Origin: an uncultured Lachnospiraceae bacterium
Lineage (GTDB): Bacteria > Bacillota > Clostridia > Lachnospirales > Lachnospiraceae
Assembly: GCA_944383835.1 (NCBI GenBank)
Contig: CALWRE010000218.1
Span: 1 to 36,401, forward strand
DNA length: 36,401 nt
Direction: 5' to 3'
Shown here: one piece after another, positions 16,489 through 23,838 of the stretch
How positions within the stretch are numbered: the first letter of the stretch is position 1
Layout of the letters: each line of letters starts with the position of its first letter
Translations under genes and position numbers: made by a program
Notes under the pieces: model-generated
Told to the model about the DNA's origin: nothing
Database searches by the model: none
Seen by the model: only the letters and a program-made list of their open reading frames with translations

Positions 16489-17802
16489 ATGGCTGAGCAT
16501 ATGGTTATAAGCCGGCTGCATCAGCATAGTGCGAAAGTAGATGGTTTTTGGCGCACTTGGCGCGTTTATACACCGGCGTCCTATGATGGCGCACAGCTTA
16601 TGCCTGCGGTGCTGACGCTGCATGGCGGGGACCATGCGTTGGCCCATGAGCGAACTACATGGCATCTGCTGGCGGAGAGCGAGGGTTTTCTTGTAGTATA
16701 TCCCGAGGCGCTGACGGATGGGGTTATGTGGAATGCCTGGGATTGTTTGAGCCGTAAAGACGGCAGGCCGGATGATGCAGCATTTTTGAACTGGCTGATT
16801 GATTGGCTGCTGGAGGCATATGCAGTAGATCCGGCGCGAATCTATCTTCATGGGCAGTCGATGGGAGATATGATGGGAACGCATTTTGCTTTTATTTATC
16901 CGGATCGAATTGCCGCGGCGGCTCTGTGCTCCGGCCCGACGAAAACGAAATGGTGGCTGACAAAAGAAGGTCAGCCTCGTTTTTTACCTTCAGGTTCTTG
17001 CCCGGTTTTGCGGCTGCATGGAGAAAACGATGTGTTTCAGGCATCTTCCCTGCAGGGAAGGGAGGCTTGGCTTTATAAACGACAATGTCATATAGATATC
17101 AACGATGCGTATTGGATTACAGCAAATGACTGTGATGCTGCGTCTTTCGTAACAACAAAGGATAGAAATATCGTTTTGTATGCAGGGAAAGACGGCATAG
17201 ATTATATCAGCATGACGGTCTGCAAAGGCGAACATCGTCCGCCGCTGGAGACGGAAAAGGAAATCTGGGATAATCTGTTTTTGCGATATCGCTTGGAAAA
17301 AGGGACACATGTGCGGACAAAGGCTGAACCGGTATGGAGGCCCGATGCGGGAGCGATTGCGGTAGCTGTCGGATCAAGCAAATGTTGTTATAATAACCGG
17401 GTTTATTCTATGTCTGGTCATGTTCCGATCGTCAGAGAAGGAGTCCTTTATATTGATGCGGCTGGTCTGCGTCCATGGCTTACGGAACTTGTATTACCGA
17501 ATGAATTGAGAAAAGCAGAAATAGACGGGGTAGAGATGGTGCCTTTTACGGAGCTTATGGAGGCGAATGACTATGCAGCGGCACAGGAGTTTGGCGCGGG
17601 GTATGCCGCTTTGCATACATTTACGCTGAGTTTTGATTTGGCTTATACGATCCGGCGTTTCTTGGGGGTGCAGCCTGCGCTGACGATGAGAGAAGCTTTT
17701 GAAAAAGAAGATGAAATCTTTCGTATCCAGTGTTTGGATAAGGGATTTGAACCGCCTAAGAATAGGCTGGAAGAGATTTGGATCTGGGGGCATACGATCT
17801 AA
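16489..17802 (+). CDS. PHB-depolymerase-like alpha/beta hydrolase (esterase)
   Basis: This protein has 437 residues. The first 260 or so resemble polyhydroxybutyrate-depolymerase/LpqC-type esterases: an oxyanion LHGG at 44-47, a FLVVYPEA strand, and the nucleophile in GQSMG at Ser124. A likely catalytic His lies in CKGEHRPPLE, near residue 248. The last 170 residues form a separate region; a stretch beginning VYSMSGHVPIV faintly resembles copper-amine-oxidase-N-like repeats. There is no signal peptide, so it probably acts in the cytoplasm on an imported ester. AAGGAGG precedes the ATG, 32 bases after the kinase gene. Confidence 0.78.
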   Translation: MAEHMVISRLHQHSAKVDGFWRTWRVYTPASYDGAQLMPAVLTLHGGDHALAHERTTWHLLAESEGFLVVYPEALTDGVMWNAWDCLSRKDGRPDDAAFLNWLIDWLLEAYAVDPARIYLHGQSMGDMMGTHFAFIYPDRIAAAALCSGPTKTKWWLTKEGQPRFLPSGSCPVLRLHGENDVFQASSLQGREAWLYKRQCHIDINDAYWITANDCDAASFVTTKDRNIVLYAGKDGIDYISMTVCKGEHRPPLETEKEIWDNLFLRYRLEKGTHVRTKAEPVWRPDAGAIAVAVGSSKCCYNNRVYSMSGHVPIVREGVLYIDAAGLRPWLTELVLPNELRKAEIDGVEMVPFTELMEANDYAAAQEFGAGYAALHTFTLSFDLAYTIRRFLGVQPALTMREAFEKEDEIFRIQCLDKGFEPPKNRLEEIWIWGHTI

Positions 17803-17850
17803 AAGGCGGGGAGGCATCGCGGACAAAAAAGATAAGGAAATTTTGCCCCC

Positions 17851-17879
17851 TTGCGCTAAAAGAAATTTCATGATATCAT
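17851..17879 (+). promoter_or_regulatory. Promoter of the DUF1858 gene
   Basis: TTGCGC at 17851-17856, 17 bp, then TATCAT at 17874-17879 with a preceding TGA (extended -10). It is about 44 bases before the chosen start. Confidence 0.55.
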
Positions 17880-17922
17880 CAAAGGCGCAGGAATGAAATT
17901 TGTCTGTTTAGGAGGAATTCAT

Positions 17923-18129
17923 ATGACGATTACAAAGGATATGCTCATTGGCGAGCTTTTGCAGCTGGATGCCGGTGTGGCTCCAGTGCTGATGGGCGCA
18001 GGTATGCACTGCGTGGGCTGCCCCGCTTCTCAGGCTGAGTCTCTGGAGGAGGCTGCCTTTGTACACGGCATCGACCCCGACGCCCTTCTGTCTGCCGTCA
18101 ACGAGTATTTTGCGGTAAAAGAAGCATAA
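17923..18129 (+). CDS. DUF1858 redox-disulfide domain protein
   Basis: This protein has 68 residues and begins [14 protein letters not shown]. It matches the small DUF1858 family, often annotated as hybrid-cluster-protein-associated redox disulfide domain, with the pattern [18 protein letters not shown]. The CxxC pair (Cys-Val-Gly-Cys) could form a disulfide or bind a metal. I chose the ATG at 17923 because AGGAGG lies eight bases before it; an in-frame ATG at 17893 lacks a ribosome site. It is monocistronic here and no hybrid-cluster gene is adjacent. Confidence 0.88.
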   Translation: MTITKDMLIGELLQLDAGVAPVLMGAGMHCVGCPASQAESLEEAAFVHGIDPDALLSAVNEYFAVKEA

Positions 18130-18159
18130 TTTAGGAAGGATAGGCCTTCCGAAAAAATG

Positions 18160-18210
18160 AAAGAGAGGATGGTTTGCCGCCCGGCGGGGCAACAGGCCAT
18201 CCTCTTTTTG
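18160..18210. terminator. Bidirectional terminator between the DUF1858 gene and mecA
   Basis: AGAGGATGG at 18164-18172 pairs with CCATCCTCT at 18197-18205. A nested TTGCC/GGCAA stem lies inside, and a TTTTT run follows at 18205-18209. A-rich sequence on the other side supplies the minus-strand T-run for mecA. Confidence 0.88.
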
Positions 18211-18264
18211 TATGAGTTTGTATGAGCAAAGAATTGCCGGGGAACGGATTCCTCAGGATTTTGC

Positions 18265-18984
18265 TTATGCAAGCTTTGCCAGTTTATCCAGGGCGCGGGT
18301 CGCCAGGATCACCTCGCCGTGTTCCTCGCAGTAAGCCAGGGTGCCTCCCCGATCTCTCTGCGGTACCCCGTATTCGGAAAGGGTGTTGCAGATGCGGCGG
18401 AAGGCGTCGGCGTTGCCGGAGGAGAAAACGCAGAGGTAATACCGGCCGTCGGAAGGGTGCTTATAAAGGCTGCTGTGAACCCGGATCGCCCCTTGCAGGG
18501 CACTTGCGCTTTCAATGGCTGCATCCAGGGATGAGAAGGCGAAAAGGCGGTATTCCGGAATCTCGGTTTTAGCGGAAGGAGCGCCGGAATCGGCGCCAGA
18601 GGGGGAATCCTCACTAGCTGTGAGTCCCGCACCCTCCAAAAGCCCGTTGACCAGCTCCGCGGACAGGCTGCCTGCCTCCCATTCGTCCTCCTCCGTATAG
18701 GGGGAGAAACGGGAAAAACGGGTATCCAGCTCGTCGGGGTCTTCGACGCGGGTGACAATCAGCATAATGCTGTCTGCGGACAGGGGAATGGCCTCCACCA
18801 TCAGAGGGGCATTGTCTACCTCAAAGCCGACTTCATCCGCGGCGGCCTCGATCATTTCGTGAAAAAGGCGGCGGGCCTTCTCACTGCCATAGGCCAGTTC
18901 GCTGAGATCAATCTGGCGCTCGGCCAAATCGCCCCGGCTCAGTGTGCAGCGGATTTGATTTTCACTGATTCGCTCTATTTTCAA
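18265..18984 (-). CDS. mecA: Adaptor protein MecA
   Basis: This 239-residue protein delivers substrates such as competence and stress regulators to the ClpC-ClpP protease. Its N terminus (KIERISENQIRCTLSRGDLA) is the MecA target-binding domain. A linker with acidic and Ser residues follows, then the ClpC-binding domain (YRLFAFSSLDAAIESASALQ). The start is probably the TTG at 18984, giving LKIERIS as in the family. An upstream ORF extension of 55 residues does not look like MecA and crosses the promoter. The ribosome site is weak (AGGAAGTGAT), so low expression is possible. Confidence 0.92.
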   Translation of the reverse strand: MKIERISENQIRCTLSRGDLAERQIDLSELAYGSEKARRLFHEMIEAAADEVGFEVDNAPLMVEAIPLSADSIMLIVTRVEDPDELDTRFSRFSPYTEEDEWEAGSLSAELVNGLLEGAGLTASEDSPSGADSGAPSAKTEIPEYRLFAFSSLDAAIESASALQGAIRVHSSLYKHPSDGRYYLCVFSSGNADAFRRICNTLSEYGVPQRDRGGTLAYCEEHGEVILATRALDKLAKLA

Positions 18985-19030
18985 AAGATCACTTCCTATC
19001 TTATCAGACTTCCTCTCAGAATCTACAGAC

Positions 19031-19079
19031 CGTATCCGCGGTAAAATTTTTGCAGCGCAAGATCCGCAGCACGGATACG
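19031..19079 (-). other. Inverted repeat in the mecA leader
   Basis: CGTATCCG at 19031-19038 is the reverse complement of CGGATACG at 19072-19079. Both lie between the predicted mecA transcription start and its start codon, so the leader could fold into a long-looped hairpin. Function unknown. Confidence 0.4.
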
Positions 19080-19089
19080 TCATTACCAT

Positions 19090-19118
19090 AGTATACCCAA
19101 AGGCATCCGGAATGTAAA
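19090..19118 (-). promoter_or_regulatory. mecA promoter
   Basis: On the minus strand, TTTACA (19118-19113) and TATACT (19095-19090) are separated by 17 bp. The implied leader is about 100 nt. Confidence 0.75.
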
Positions 19119-19168
19119 GTAAAATCCTCACTTTTTCGCACGGAAACAAATTGTTTCCTTCGGTCTGC

Positions 19169-19197
19169 TTGAAGTCGGACGAAAATGGGAATAAGAT
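19169..19197 (+). promoter_or_regulatory. Promoter of the small unknown gene
   Basis: TTGAAG at 19169-19174 and TAAGAT at 19192-19197 are separated by 17 bp, about 107 bases before the ATG. Confidence 0.5.
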
Positions 19198-19303
19198 GGG
19201 AGCACAGAGGAAGGCGGAACCATAAAGCGGGATCCGCAGGGAAAGGTTTGGGGTGTTGCAGGCTGAACGTTTTCCGTACTTTCAGACGCCGGAGGTGATA
19301 CGA

Positions 19304-19606
19304 ATGAAAAGAGAGCCCGAACATCGTCCGCAGGACGGACAGAACGGGGAAGACATTCCACTTATGGAGCAATTGAGAAAGTATCAGCGGGCCGGTGTGG
19401 AAATCACGCTGGAGGATGTACGGCTTCCGCTGGAGGATATTGCGAAAATCTGTGCAGTTCAGGAGAAGGGGGCGTATATGTGTGATTTTATAGCCGATGA
19501 AAACGACTACATTGTCCGGCTCAATTTTGAACGGGTGAAGAACGGGGAAGAAGACCTGCAGGGTGAGGAACGGCAGGACGAAGACCCGTATGACGAAGGC
19601 CTATAA
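19304..19606 (+). CDS. Small protein of unknown function
   Basis: This protein has 100 residues and begins MKREPEHRPQDGQNGED. I do not recognise a family with certainty. The middle (LEDVRLPLEDIAKICAVQEK, then GAYMCDFIADENDYIVRLNF) looks like a compact alpha/beta domain, and the tail is strongly acidic. There is no signal peptide or membrane segment. The ATG was chosen over an upstream in-frame start because GGAGGTGAT lies just before it. It has its own promoter and a downstream terminator, which supports a real gene. Confidence 0.7.
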   Translation: MKREPEHRPQDGQNGEDIPLMEQLRKYQRAGVEITLEDVRLPLEDIAKICAVQEKGAYMCDFIADENDYIVRLNFERVKNGEEDLQGEERQDEDPYDEGL

Positions 19607-19646
19607 GACGAAGCTCCAAAAGGCGGGCACAGATTCAGGATGTGTG

Positions 19647-19671
19647 CGGCCAGGGCGGCCGGTTTTCTTTT
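19647..19671 (+). terminator. Probable terminator after the small unknown gene
   Basis: A GC-rich 5-bp stem CGGCC/GGCCG (19647-19651 with 19657-19661) is followed by TTTTCTTTT at 19663-19671. Confidence 0.65.
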
Positions 19672-19701
19672 GCCATGACGCCATCTTAAGGTTTTGTCCC
19701 A

Positions 19702-19730
19702 TTGAAAGTCCGATGCATCTATGCTACAAT
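19702..19730 (+). promoter_or_regulatory. Promoter of the GH18 gene
   Basis: TTGAAA at 19702-19707 and TACAAT at 19725-19730 are separated by 17 bp, 40 bases before the ATG. Confidence 0.75.
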
Positions 19731-19769
19731 GATTCTACGGGTTTAAGCCGACAGAAATGGAGGACTTTT

Positions 19770-21509
19770 ATGAGGAACATACCTAGAAGATGGATACCGG
19801 CGCTGATCGCCATTGTACTGATTGTGATCATCTGTGCCGTCGCCGGTTTGGGATATATTCGCGAGCGCTACACCCCGTCCACGGAGAGAGCGGATCTGAA
19901 TGAACTGTTTCAGATTACGGCAGCCGATGAGGCGGCGGTGGTTCTAAACGACCTGCTGACGGAAGAAAAGGCGAAGCTTTACGAGGGCGAGGTCTATCTG
20001 ACCTATTCCTATGTGACTTCGTCGCTGAATAAGAAGGTATATATCGATGAACGGGAACGGCTTTTGCTGTACGCCCTGCCTGACCGGGTTGTGCAGGCAG
20101 CGGAGGGGACTTCCCTGGCGGATATGGCTGAGCTGGAGGCAGCGGAGGGAAAAACGGCCCCTGTCTGGTTTGAGGAGGAGGGAACCTATTATGTCTCGGT
20201 TGCCTTTGTCAGCCGGTTTACCGACCGGAATTTCCAGTATTTAGAGGAGCCGGCCAGGCTGTTCATCGATGATTCGGAAGGAACCATGCGGCAGGCGGAG
20301 GTTCAGGAGGACACCCAGGTACGCCGCCTGGGCGGTATCAAGAGCGAGATTGTGACGGATGTGACGGCCGGTGCGCAGGTGGAGATCCTCGATTCCATGG
20401 AGGAGTGGAGCCAGGTGCGCACGGAGAACGGCTTTATCGGTTATATAAGAAACGATACGCTTGGCGGGGAGACAGTGGAGGAGTATACCTCAGATTTTGA
20501 AGAGCCGGTGTATACCAGCCTGACTAAGGACTACGACGTCTGCCTGGTCTGGCATCAGGTTTTTGCGCCGGATGACAACAATGATCTCACCTCCCTTCTG
20601 GAGGAGGCCCGCGGGGTAAACACCATTGCCCCCACATGGTTTTCTCTCAGTGACAATGAGGGGAACTTCACTTCTCTGGCGGATGCGTCCTATGTGGAGA
20701 CGGCTCACGAGATGGGGCTGGAGGTCTGGGGGCTGATTGATAATTTCAGCGCCGACGTAAGCTCCTACGAGGTTTTATCCAGGACCAGCACCAGGACGGC
20801 CCTGGTGGAGAATCTGACCCAGGCAGCCCTCGACTGCGGACTCGACGGCATCAATGTGGACTTTGAAAGTCTGACGGAGGATGTGGGCCCCCATTTCGTA
20901 GAGTTTATTCGGGAGCTTTCCATCGCCTGCCGTCGGAACGGCTTGGTTCTTTCCGTGGACAATTATGTCCCTACGTCCGGAACCAGCTACTACGACAGGG
21001 CGGAACAGGCGTCTGTGGCGGATTATGTTATCGTCATGGGCTATGATGAGCACTGGAGGACCTCGGATGCCGGTTCCACAGCTTCCCTTCCCTTTGTCCG
21101 TTCCGGCATAGAGAATACTTTGCTGGAGGTTCCGCAGAACAAGCTGATCAATGCAATGCCTTTCTATACGAGGGTATGGGAGTTTGACGCCAGCGTGCAG
21201 GTGCCCCAGGGGGAGGATCCCCTGGCAGCCGAGTATGTGATCAGCTCCACAGCGGTGGGAATGGACCGGGCGAGAACCCTTCTGGAAGAGGGAGGGGCCG
21301 AGCTTACCTGGAATGACGAAATAGGACAGTATTACGGGGAATATGAGCAGGATGGTTCGCTGTACCGCATCTGGCTGGAGGACGCTGCGTCGCTGCAGGC
21401 CAAACTGGATGTGACGGCAGCCTATGATTTGGGCGGCATAGCCTTCTGGAAGCTGGGATTGGAATCCTCAGAGGTCTGGCCCGAAATCGAAGCTTATATG
21501 AACCGGTGA
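19770..21509 (+). CDS. Membrane-anchored glycoside hydrolase family 18 protein with SH3-like domain
   Basis: This protein has 579 residues. A single N-terminal membrane anchor lies at about residues 8-30. A copper-amine-oxidase-N-like region at about 45-160 and a bacterial SH3-like domain near 185-230 (AGAQVEILDSMEEWSQVRTE) follow. The C-terminal part, from about 245, is a GH18 barrel with D359-G-I-N-V-D364-F-E366, where Glu366 is the expected acid. Related proteins (YdhD/SleL-like) cleave N-acetylglucosamine linkages in peptidoglycan or spore cortex. The ATG at 19770 was chosen because GGAGG is six bases upstream and the anchor then begins the protein. A cell-wall amidase gene follows, which fits a wall role. 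Confidence 0.88.
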   Translation: MRNIPRRWIPALIAIVLIVIICAVAGLGYIRERYTPSTERADLNELFQITAADEAAVVLNDLLTEEKAKLYEGEVYLTYSYVTSSLNKKVYIDERERLLLYALPDRVVQAAEGTSLADMAELEAAEGKTAPVWFEEEGTYYVSVAFVSRFTDRNFQYLEEPARLFIDDSEGTMRQAEVQEDTQVRRLGGIKSEIVTDVTAGAQVEILDSMEEWSQVRTENGFIGYIRNDTLGGETVEEYTSDFEEPVYTSLTKDYDVCLVWHQVFAPDDNNDLTSLLEEARGVNTIAPTWFSLSDNEGNFTSLADASYVETAHEMGLEVWGLIDNFSADVSSYEVLSRTSTRTALVENLTQAALDCGLDGINVDFESLTEDVGPHFVEFIRELSIACRRNGLVLSVDNYVPTSGTSYYDRAEQASVADYVIVMGYDEHWRTSDAGSTASLPFVRSGIENTLLEVPQNKLINAMPFYTRVWEFDASVQVPQGEDPLAAEYVISSTAVGMDRARTLLEEGGAELTWNDEIGQYYGEYEQDGSLYRIWLEDAASLQAKLDVTAAYDLGGIAFWKLGLESSEVWPEIEAYMNR

Positions 21510-21536
21510 GAACAGAAGCGCAATATCATAAAAGAG

Positions 21537-21578
21537 ACAGGCTCCCATTTTACGGATAGGAATGGGGCCTGTTTTTTT
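21537..21578 (+). terminator. Terminator after the GH18 gene
   Basis: ACAGGC-T-CCCATT (from 21537) pairs with AATGGGGCCTGT ending at 21572, one T bulged, followed by TTTTTTT at 21572-21578. Confidence 0.88.
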
Positions 21579-21615
21579 CGTACGGTATTACCCGGCAGGC
21601 GTCTGCGTTATCGCG

Positions 21616-21645
21616 GCGGATCGAGAAATATCTTTCTCGGTCCGC
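21616..21645. other. 13-bp hairpin or dyad upstream of the amidase gene
   Basis: GCGGATCGAGAAA at 21616-21628 pairs with TTTCTCGGTCCGC at 21633-21645 (one G-T pair) across the loop TATC. There is no T-run. It lies 37 bp before the cwlD start and may be an operator or an RNA structure. Confidence 0.55.
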
Positions 21646-21682
21646 ACATATTATTGTCATAAGGGAACGATAGGGGCGGACA

Positions 21683-22369
21683 ATGCGAAAGGGTATATTG
21701 GAGCTGGGCATGGGCCTATTCATGGTGCTGATGACTGCCGTGGTCTTTTACCGGCTGAATCAGGGCCTGCCGGCGTCGGCGGAGGCTGTCGGATATGTGG
21801 TGGTGTTAGACGCAGGACACGGGGGCAACGATCCGGGGAAGGTGGGGGTGGACGGAACGCTGGAGAAGGATATAAACCTAAGCCTGGTATATAAGCTGAA
21901 AGAAGTGCTGGAGGCTGCCGACGTGACGGTGATATTGACGCGGGAGGAGGATCACGGCCTCTACCAGGACAGCGATACAAATAAAAAGCGGGCCGATATG
22001 GCGGCCCGCTGCGCATTGATTGAGGAGAGCCAGGCGGATTTGGTGATCAGCATCCATCAAAACAGCTTCCACGACGAGGCGGTAAAAGGAGCGCAGGTTT
22101 TTTACTATACCGGCTCAGAGGAGGGGGAGAAGCTGGCCGAAGAACTCGAACAGAGCTTTCGGGAGGTTATCGGGGAGGAAAACACCAGGCAGGCCAAGGC
22201 CAACTCCGAGTATTATCTGCTGCTCCACACCTCCTGCCCCACAGCGATTGTAGAGTGCGGTTTCTTAAGCAACTGGGAGGAGGCCGAAAAGCTGGCGGAT
22301 GAAGGATACCAGGAAAAATTGGCCTGGGCCATCCATCTGGGGGTGCTGGCCTATCTCAATGGGAGATAG
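21683..22369 (+). CDS. cwlD: N-acetylmuramoyl-L-alanine amidase, CwlD type
   Basis: This 228-residue secreted enzyme cleaves the stem peptide from muramic acid in peptidoglycan. CwlD does this in spore cortex as the first step of muramic-lactam formation. An N-terminal anchor lies at residues about 6-24, followed by an Amidase_3 domain. The zinc ligands are visible: H46 (DAGHGG), E61 and H125 (SIHQNSF). The catalytic Glu is E191 (VECGFLSN). Length fits CwlD. The ribosome site is weak. Its stop codon is two bases from the stop of the opposing glycosyltransferase gene. Confidence 0.87.
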   Translation: MRKGILELGMGLFMVLMTAVVFYRLNQGLPASAEAVGYVVVLDAGHGGNDPGKVGVDGTLEKDINLSLVYKLKEVLEAADVTVILTREEDHGLYQDSDTNKKRADMAARCALIEESQADLVISIHQNSFHDEAVKGAQVFYYTGSEEGEKLAEELEQSFREVIGEENTRQAKANSEYYLLLHTSCPTAIVECGFLSNWEEAEKLADEGYQEKLAWAIHLGVLAYLNGR

Positions 22370-22371
22370 GC

Positions 22372-23520
22372 TTATCCCAGGGCGTCCTCATAGATATCTT
22401 CCACTGCCTCTGCGAAGTGGCTCTTGTCAAAGGTGGCCGCAATTTCGGCGCTCCGCCGGCTTGCCAGGCGGCGCCAGTCAGGGTTCCAGAGGATGGCGTT
22501 GATTTCCTGGACAAATTCGTCGGGAACGGTGTACTCATAGCCGTTGCTGCCCTCCTCGATCACATCATCCAGGCAGGGATCCTGGCGGCAAACCAGGGGG
22601 AGACCATTGGCGGCCGCTTCAATATAGGTCAGCCCCTGGGTCTCGCTGGTGGAAGCGCTGACAAAGATGTCGCCTAGCTGGTAGTAATTCTGCACCTCGG
22701 AAGGAGGAACCATGCCGGTGAAAACGACATGGTCGGAGACGCCCAGCTGTTCGGCCTGCTTTTCCAGCTGCTCCCTGGCAGGGCCGTCTCCCACAATCAG
22801 GAAGGTGAGCCGATTGTTGACAGCCAGGACGGAGGCGAACAATTCCATCAGTTCTCCCAGGTTTTTCTCCGTGCCCAGGCGTCCGAGGTTGATGAGTACC
22901 TGATGATCCGAAGGGATCCCCAGTTCCTCACGTCTTTTCATGCGTTCCTCCGGCGTCAGACGGTGGCGGTAGCGGTCGATGGAAATGCCGCTGGGAACGA
23001 CCTGGATGCGGCCCTGCAGGCCGTACTGGCGCAGGGCATTTTCCACCTTGCGGGTAGGGGCGATCACCGTATCCACATGTTTAAGCCGTCTGCGGGAGAG
23101 GCTTGCCACCATGCGCTTGCCCAGTCGTTTGCTGGGAATTACATAGGTGACATACTGCTCGTAGAGGGTGTGGTAGGTATGGATCAGAGGGGCGCCGGTC
23201 GCCTTGGCAATGTGCTTGGCAAACTGAAAGCTGAAAAATTCACACTGACTGTGGACGATATCGGGCTTCCAGTCGATCAGTTCCCGTATGTAGGCATTGT
23301 GGTAAGAAACCGGCATCCGCACGTCGGGATAGACGATGCCCAGAGGGATGGACTTGATATAGTAGACATAGCCGTCCTTCCGGCTCTTCAAGTCGGATGA
23401 TAACGTCAGAATGCGGACCTCGTGGCTGCGTTTTACCAGTTCTTCCCGCAGGTTGCGGACGGAGGTTACGACCCCGTTGGTGTCTGTTACATATAAATCT
23501 GTGGTAATCAATATTTTCAT
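22372..23520 (-). CDS. Glycosyltransferase family 4 (diacylglycerol glucosyltransferase-like)
   Basis: This protein has 382 residues with two Rossmann domains (GT-B fold). The N terminus (MKILITTDLYVTDTNGVVTS) and the region with HSQCEFFSF and HTYHTLYEQYV are typical of GT4 enzymes that glucosylate diacylglycerol in Firmicutes. The C-terminal half has the E-x7-E motif (ETQGLTYIEAAANGLPLV) that binds the nucleotide sugar. The start at 23520 was chosen because AGGTGAGG is nine bases upstream and MKILI is the usual beginning; a longer GTG start has no ribosome site. Membrane glycolipid synthesis is likely, but other acceptors are possible. Confidence 0.85.
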   Translation of the reverse strand: MKILITTDLYVTDTNGVVTSVRNLREELVKRSHEVRILTLSSDLKSRKDGYVYYIKSIPLGIVYPDVRMPVSYHNAYIRELIDWKPDIVHSQCEFFSFQFAKHIAKATGAPLIHTYHTLYEQYVTYVIPSKRLGKRMVASLSRRRLKHVDTVIAPTRKVENALRQYGLQGRIQVVPSGISIDRYRHRLTPEERMKRREELGIPSDHQVLINLGRLGTEKNLGELMELFASVLAVNNRLTFLIVGDGPAREQLEKQAEQLGVSDHVVFTGMVPPSEVQNYYQLGDIFVSASTSETQGLTYIEAAANGLPLVCRQDPCLDDVIEEGSNGYEYTVPDEFVQEINAILWNPDWRRLASRRSAEIAATFDKSHFAEAVEDIYEDALG

Positions 23521-23650
23521 ATGAAGCTTCCTCACCTCGTTGTTTGCGTTTTGCATTTCCCTTTTATTCACTCTAACATAAATTTAGCATATTTTTATAT
23601 GGATTTCTTTAAGATTTATAAAAGTTTTTACGAGATTTTTTTAACGGAAT

Positions 23651-23668
23651 GCTAAGGAGCGCTAAGGA
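23651..23668 (+). repeat. Short direct repeats upstream of the murA promoter
   Basis: GCTAAGGA occurs at 23651-23658 and again at 23661-23668, ten bases apart, one helical turn. They end 15 bp before the -35 hexamer, a position suited to a response-regulator site. Confidence 0.45.
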
Positions 23669-23682
23669 AATGTGAAAAAGCG

Positions 23683-23712
23683 TTTACAAAAAGACTTTGT
23701 TTGGTATATAAT
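23683..23712 (+). promoter_or_regulatory. murA promoter
   Basis: TTTACA at 23683-23688 and a perfect TATAAT at 23707-23712 are separated by 18 bp. Confidence 0.75.
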
Positions 23713-23838
23713 AGGGCTGTACGGCGCTGCTGTTAGATGGATGGAGTCGAAGGATGACCGTGGGGACAGAACGTGATACGGCCTGAGAAAGAGGCTGCGC
23801 CGGTTAAAAAGAATAAGAGAGTCAAGCTGAGGTGGCTT

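Noticed and set aside
18985-19149. N-terminal extension of MecA by 55 residues
   Set aside because: The extension is unlike MecA, crosses the predicted mecA promoter and has no ribosome site.
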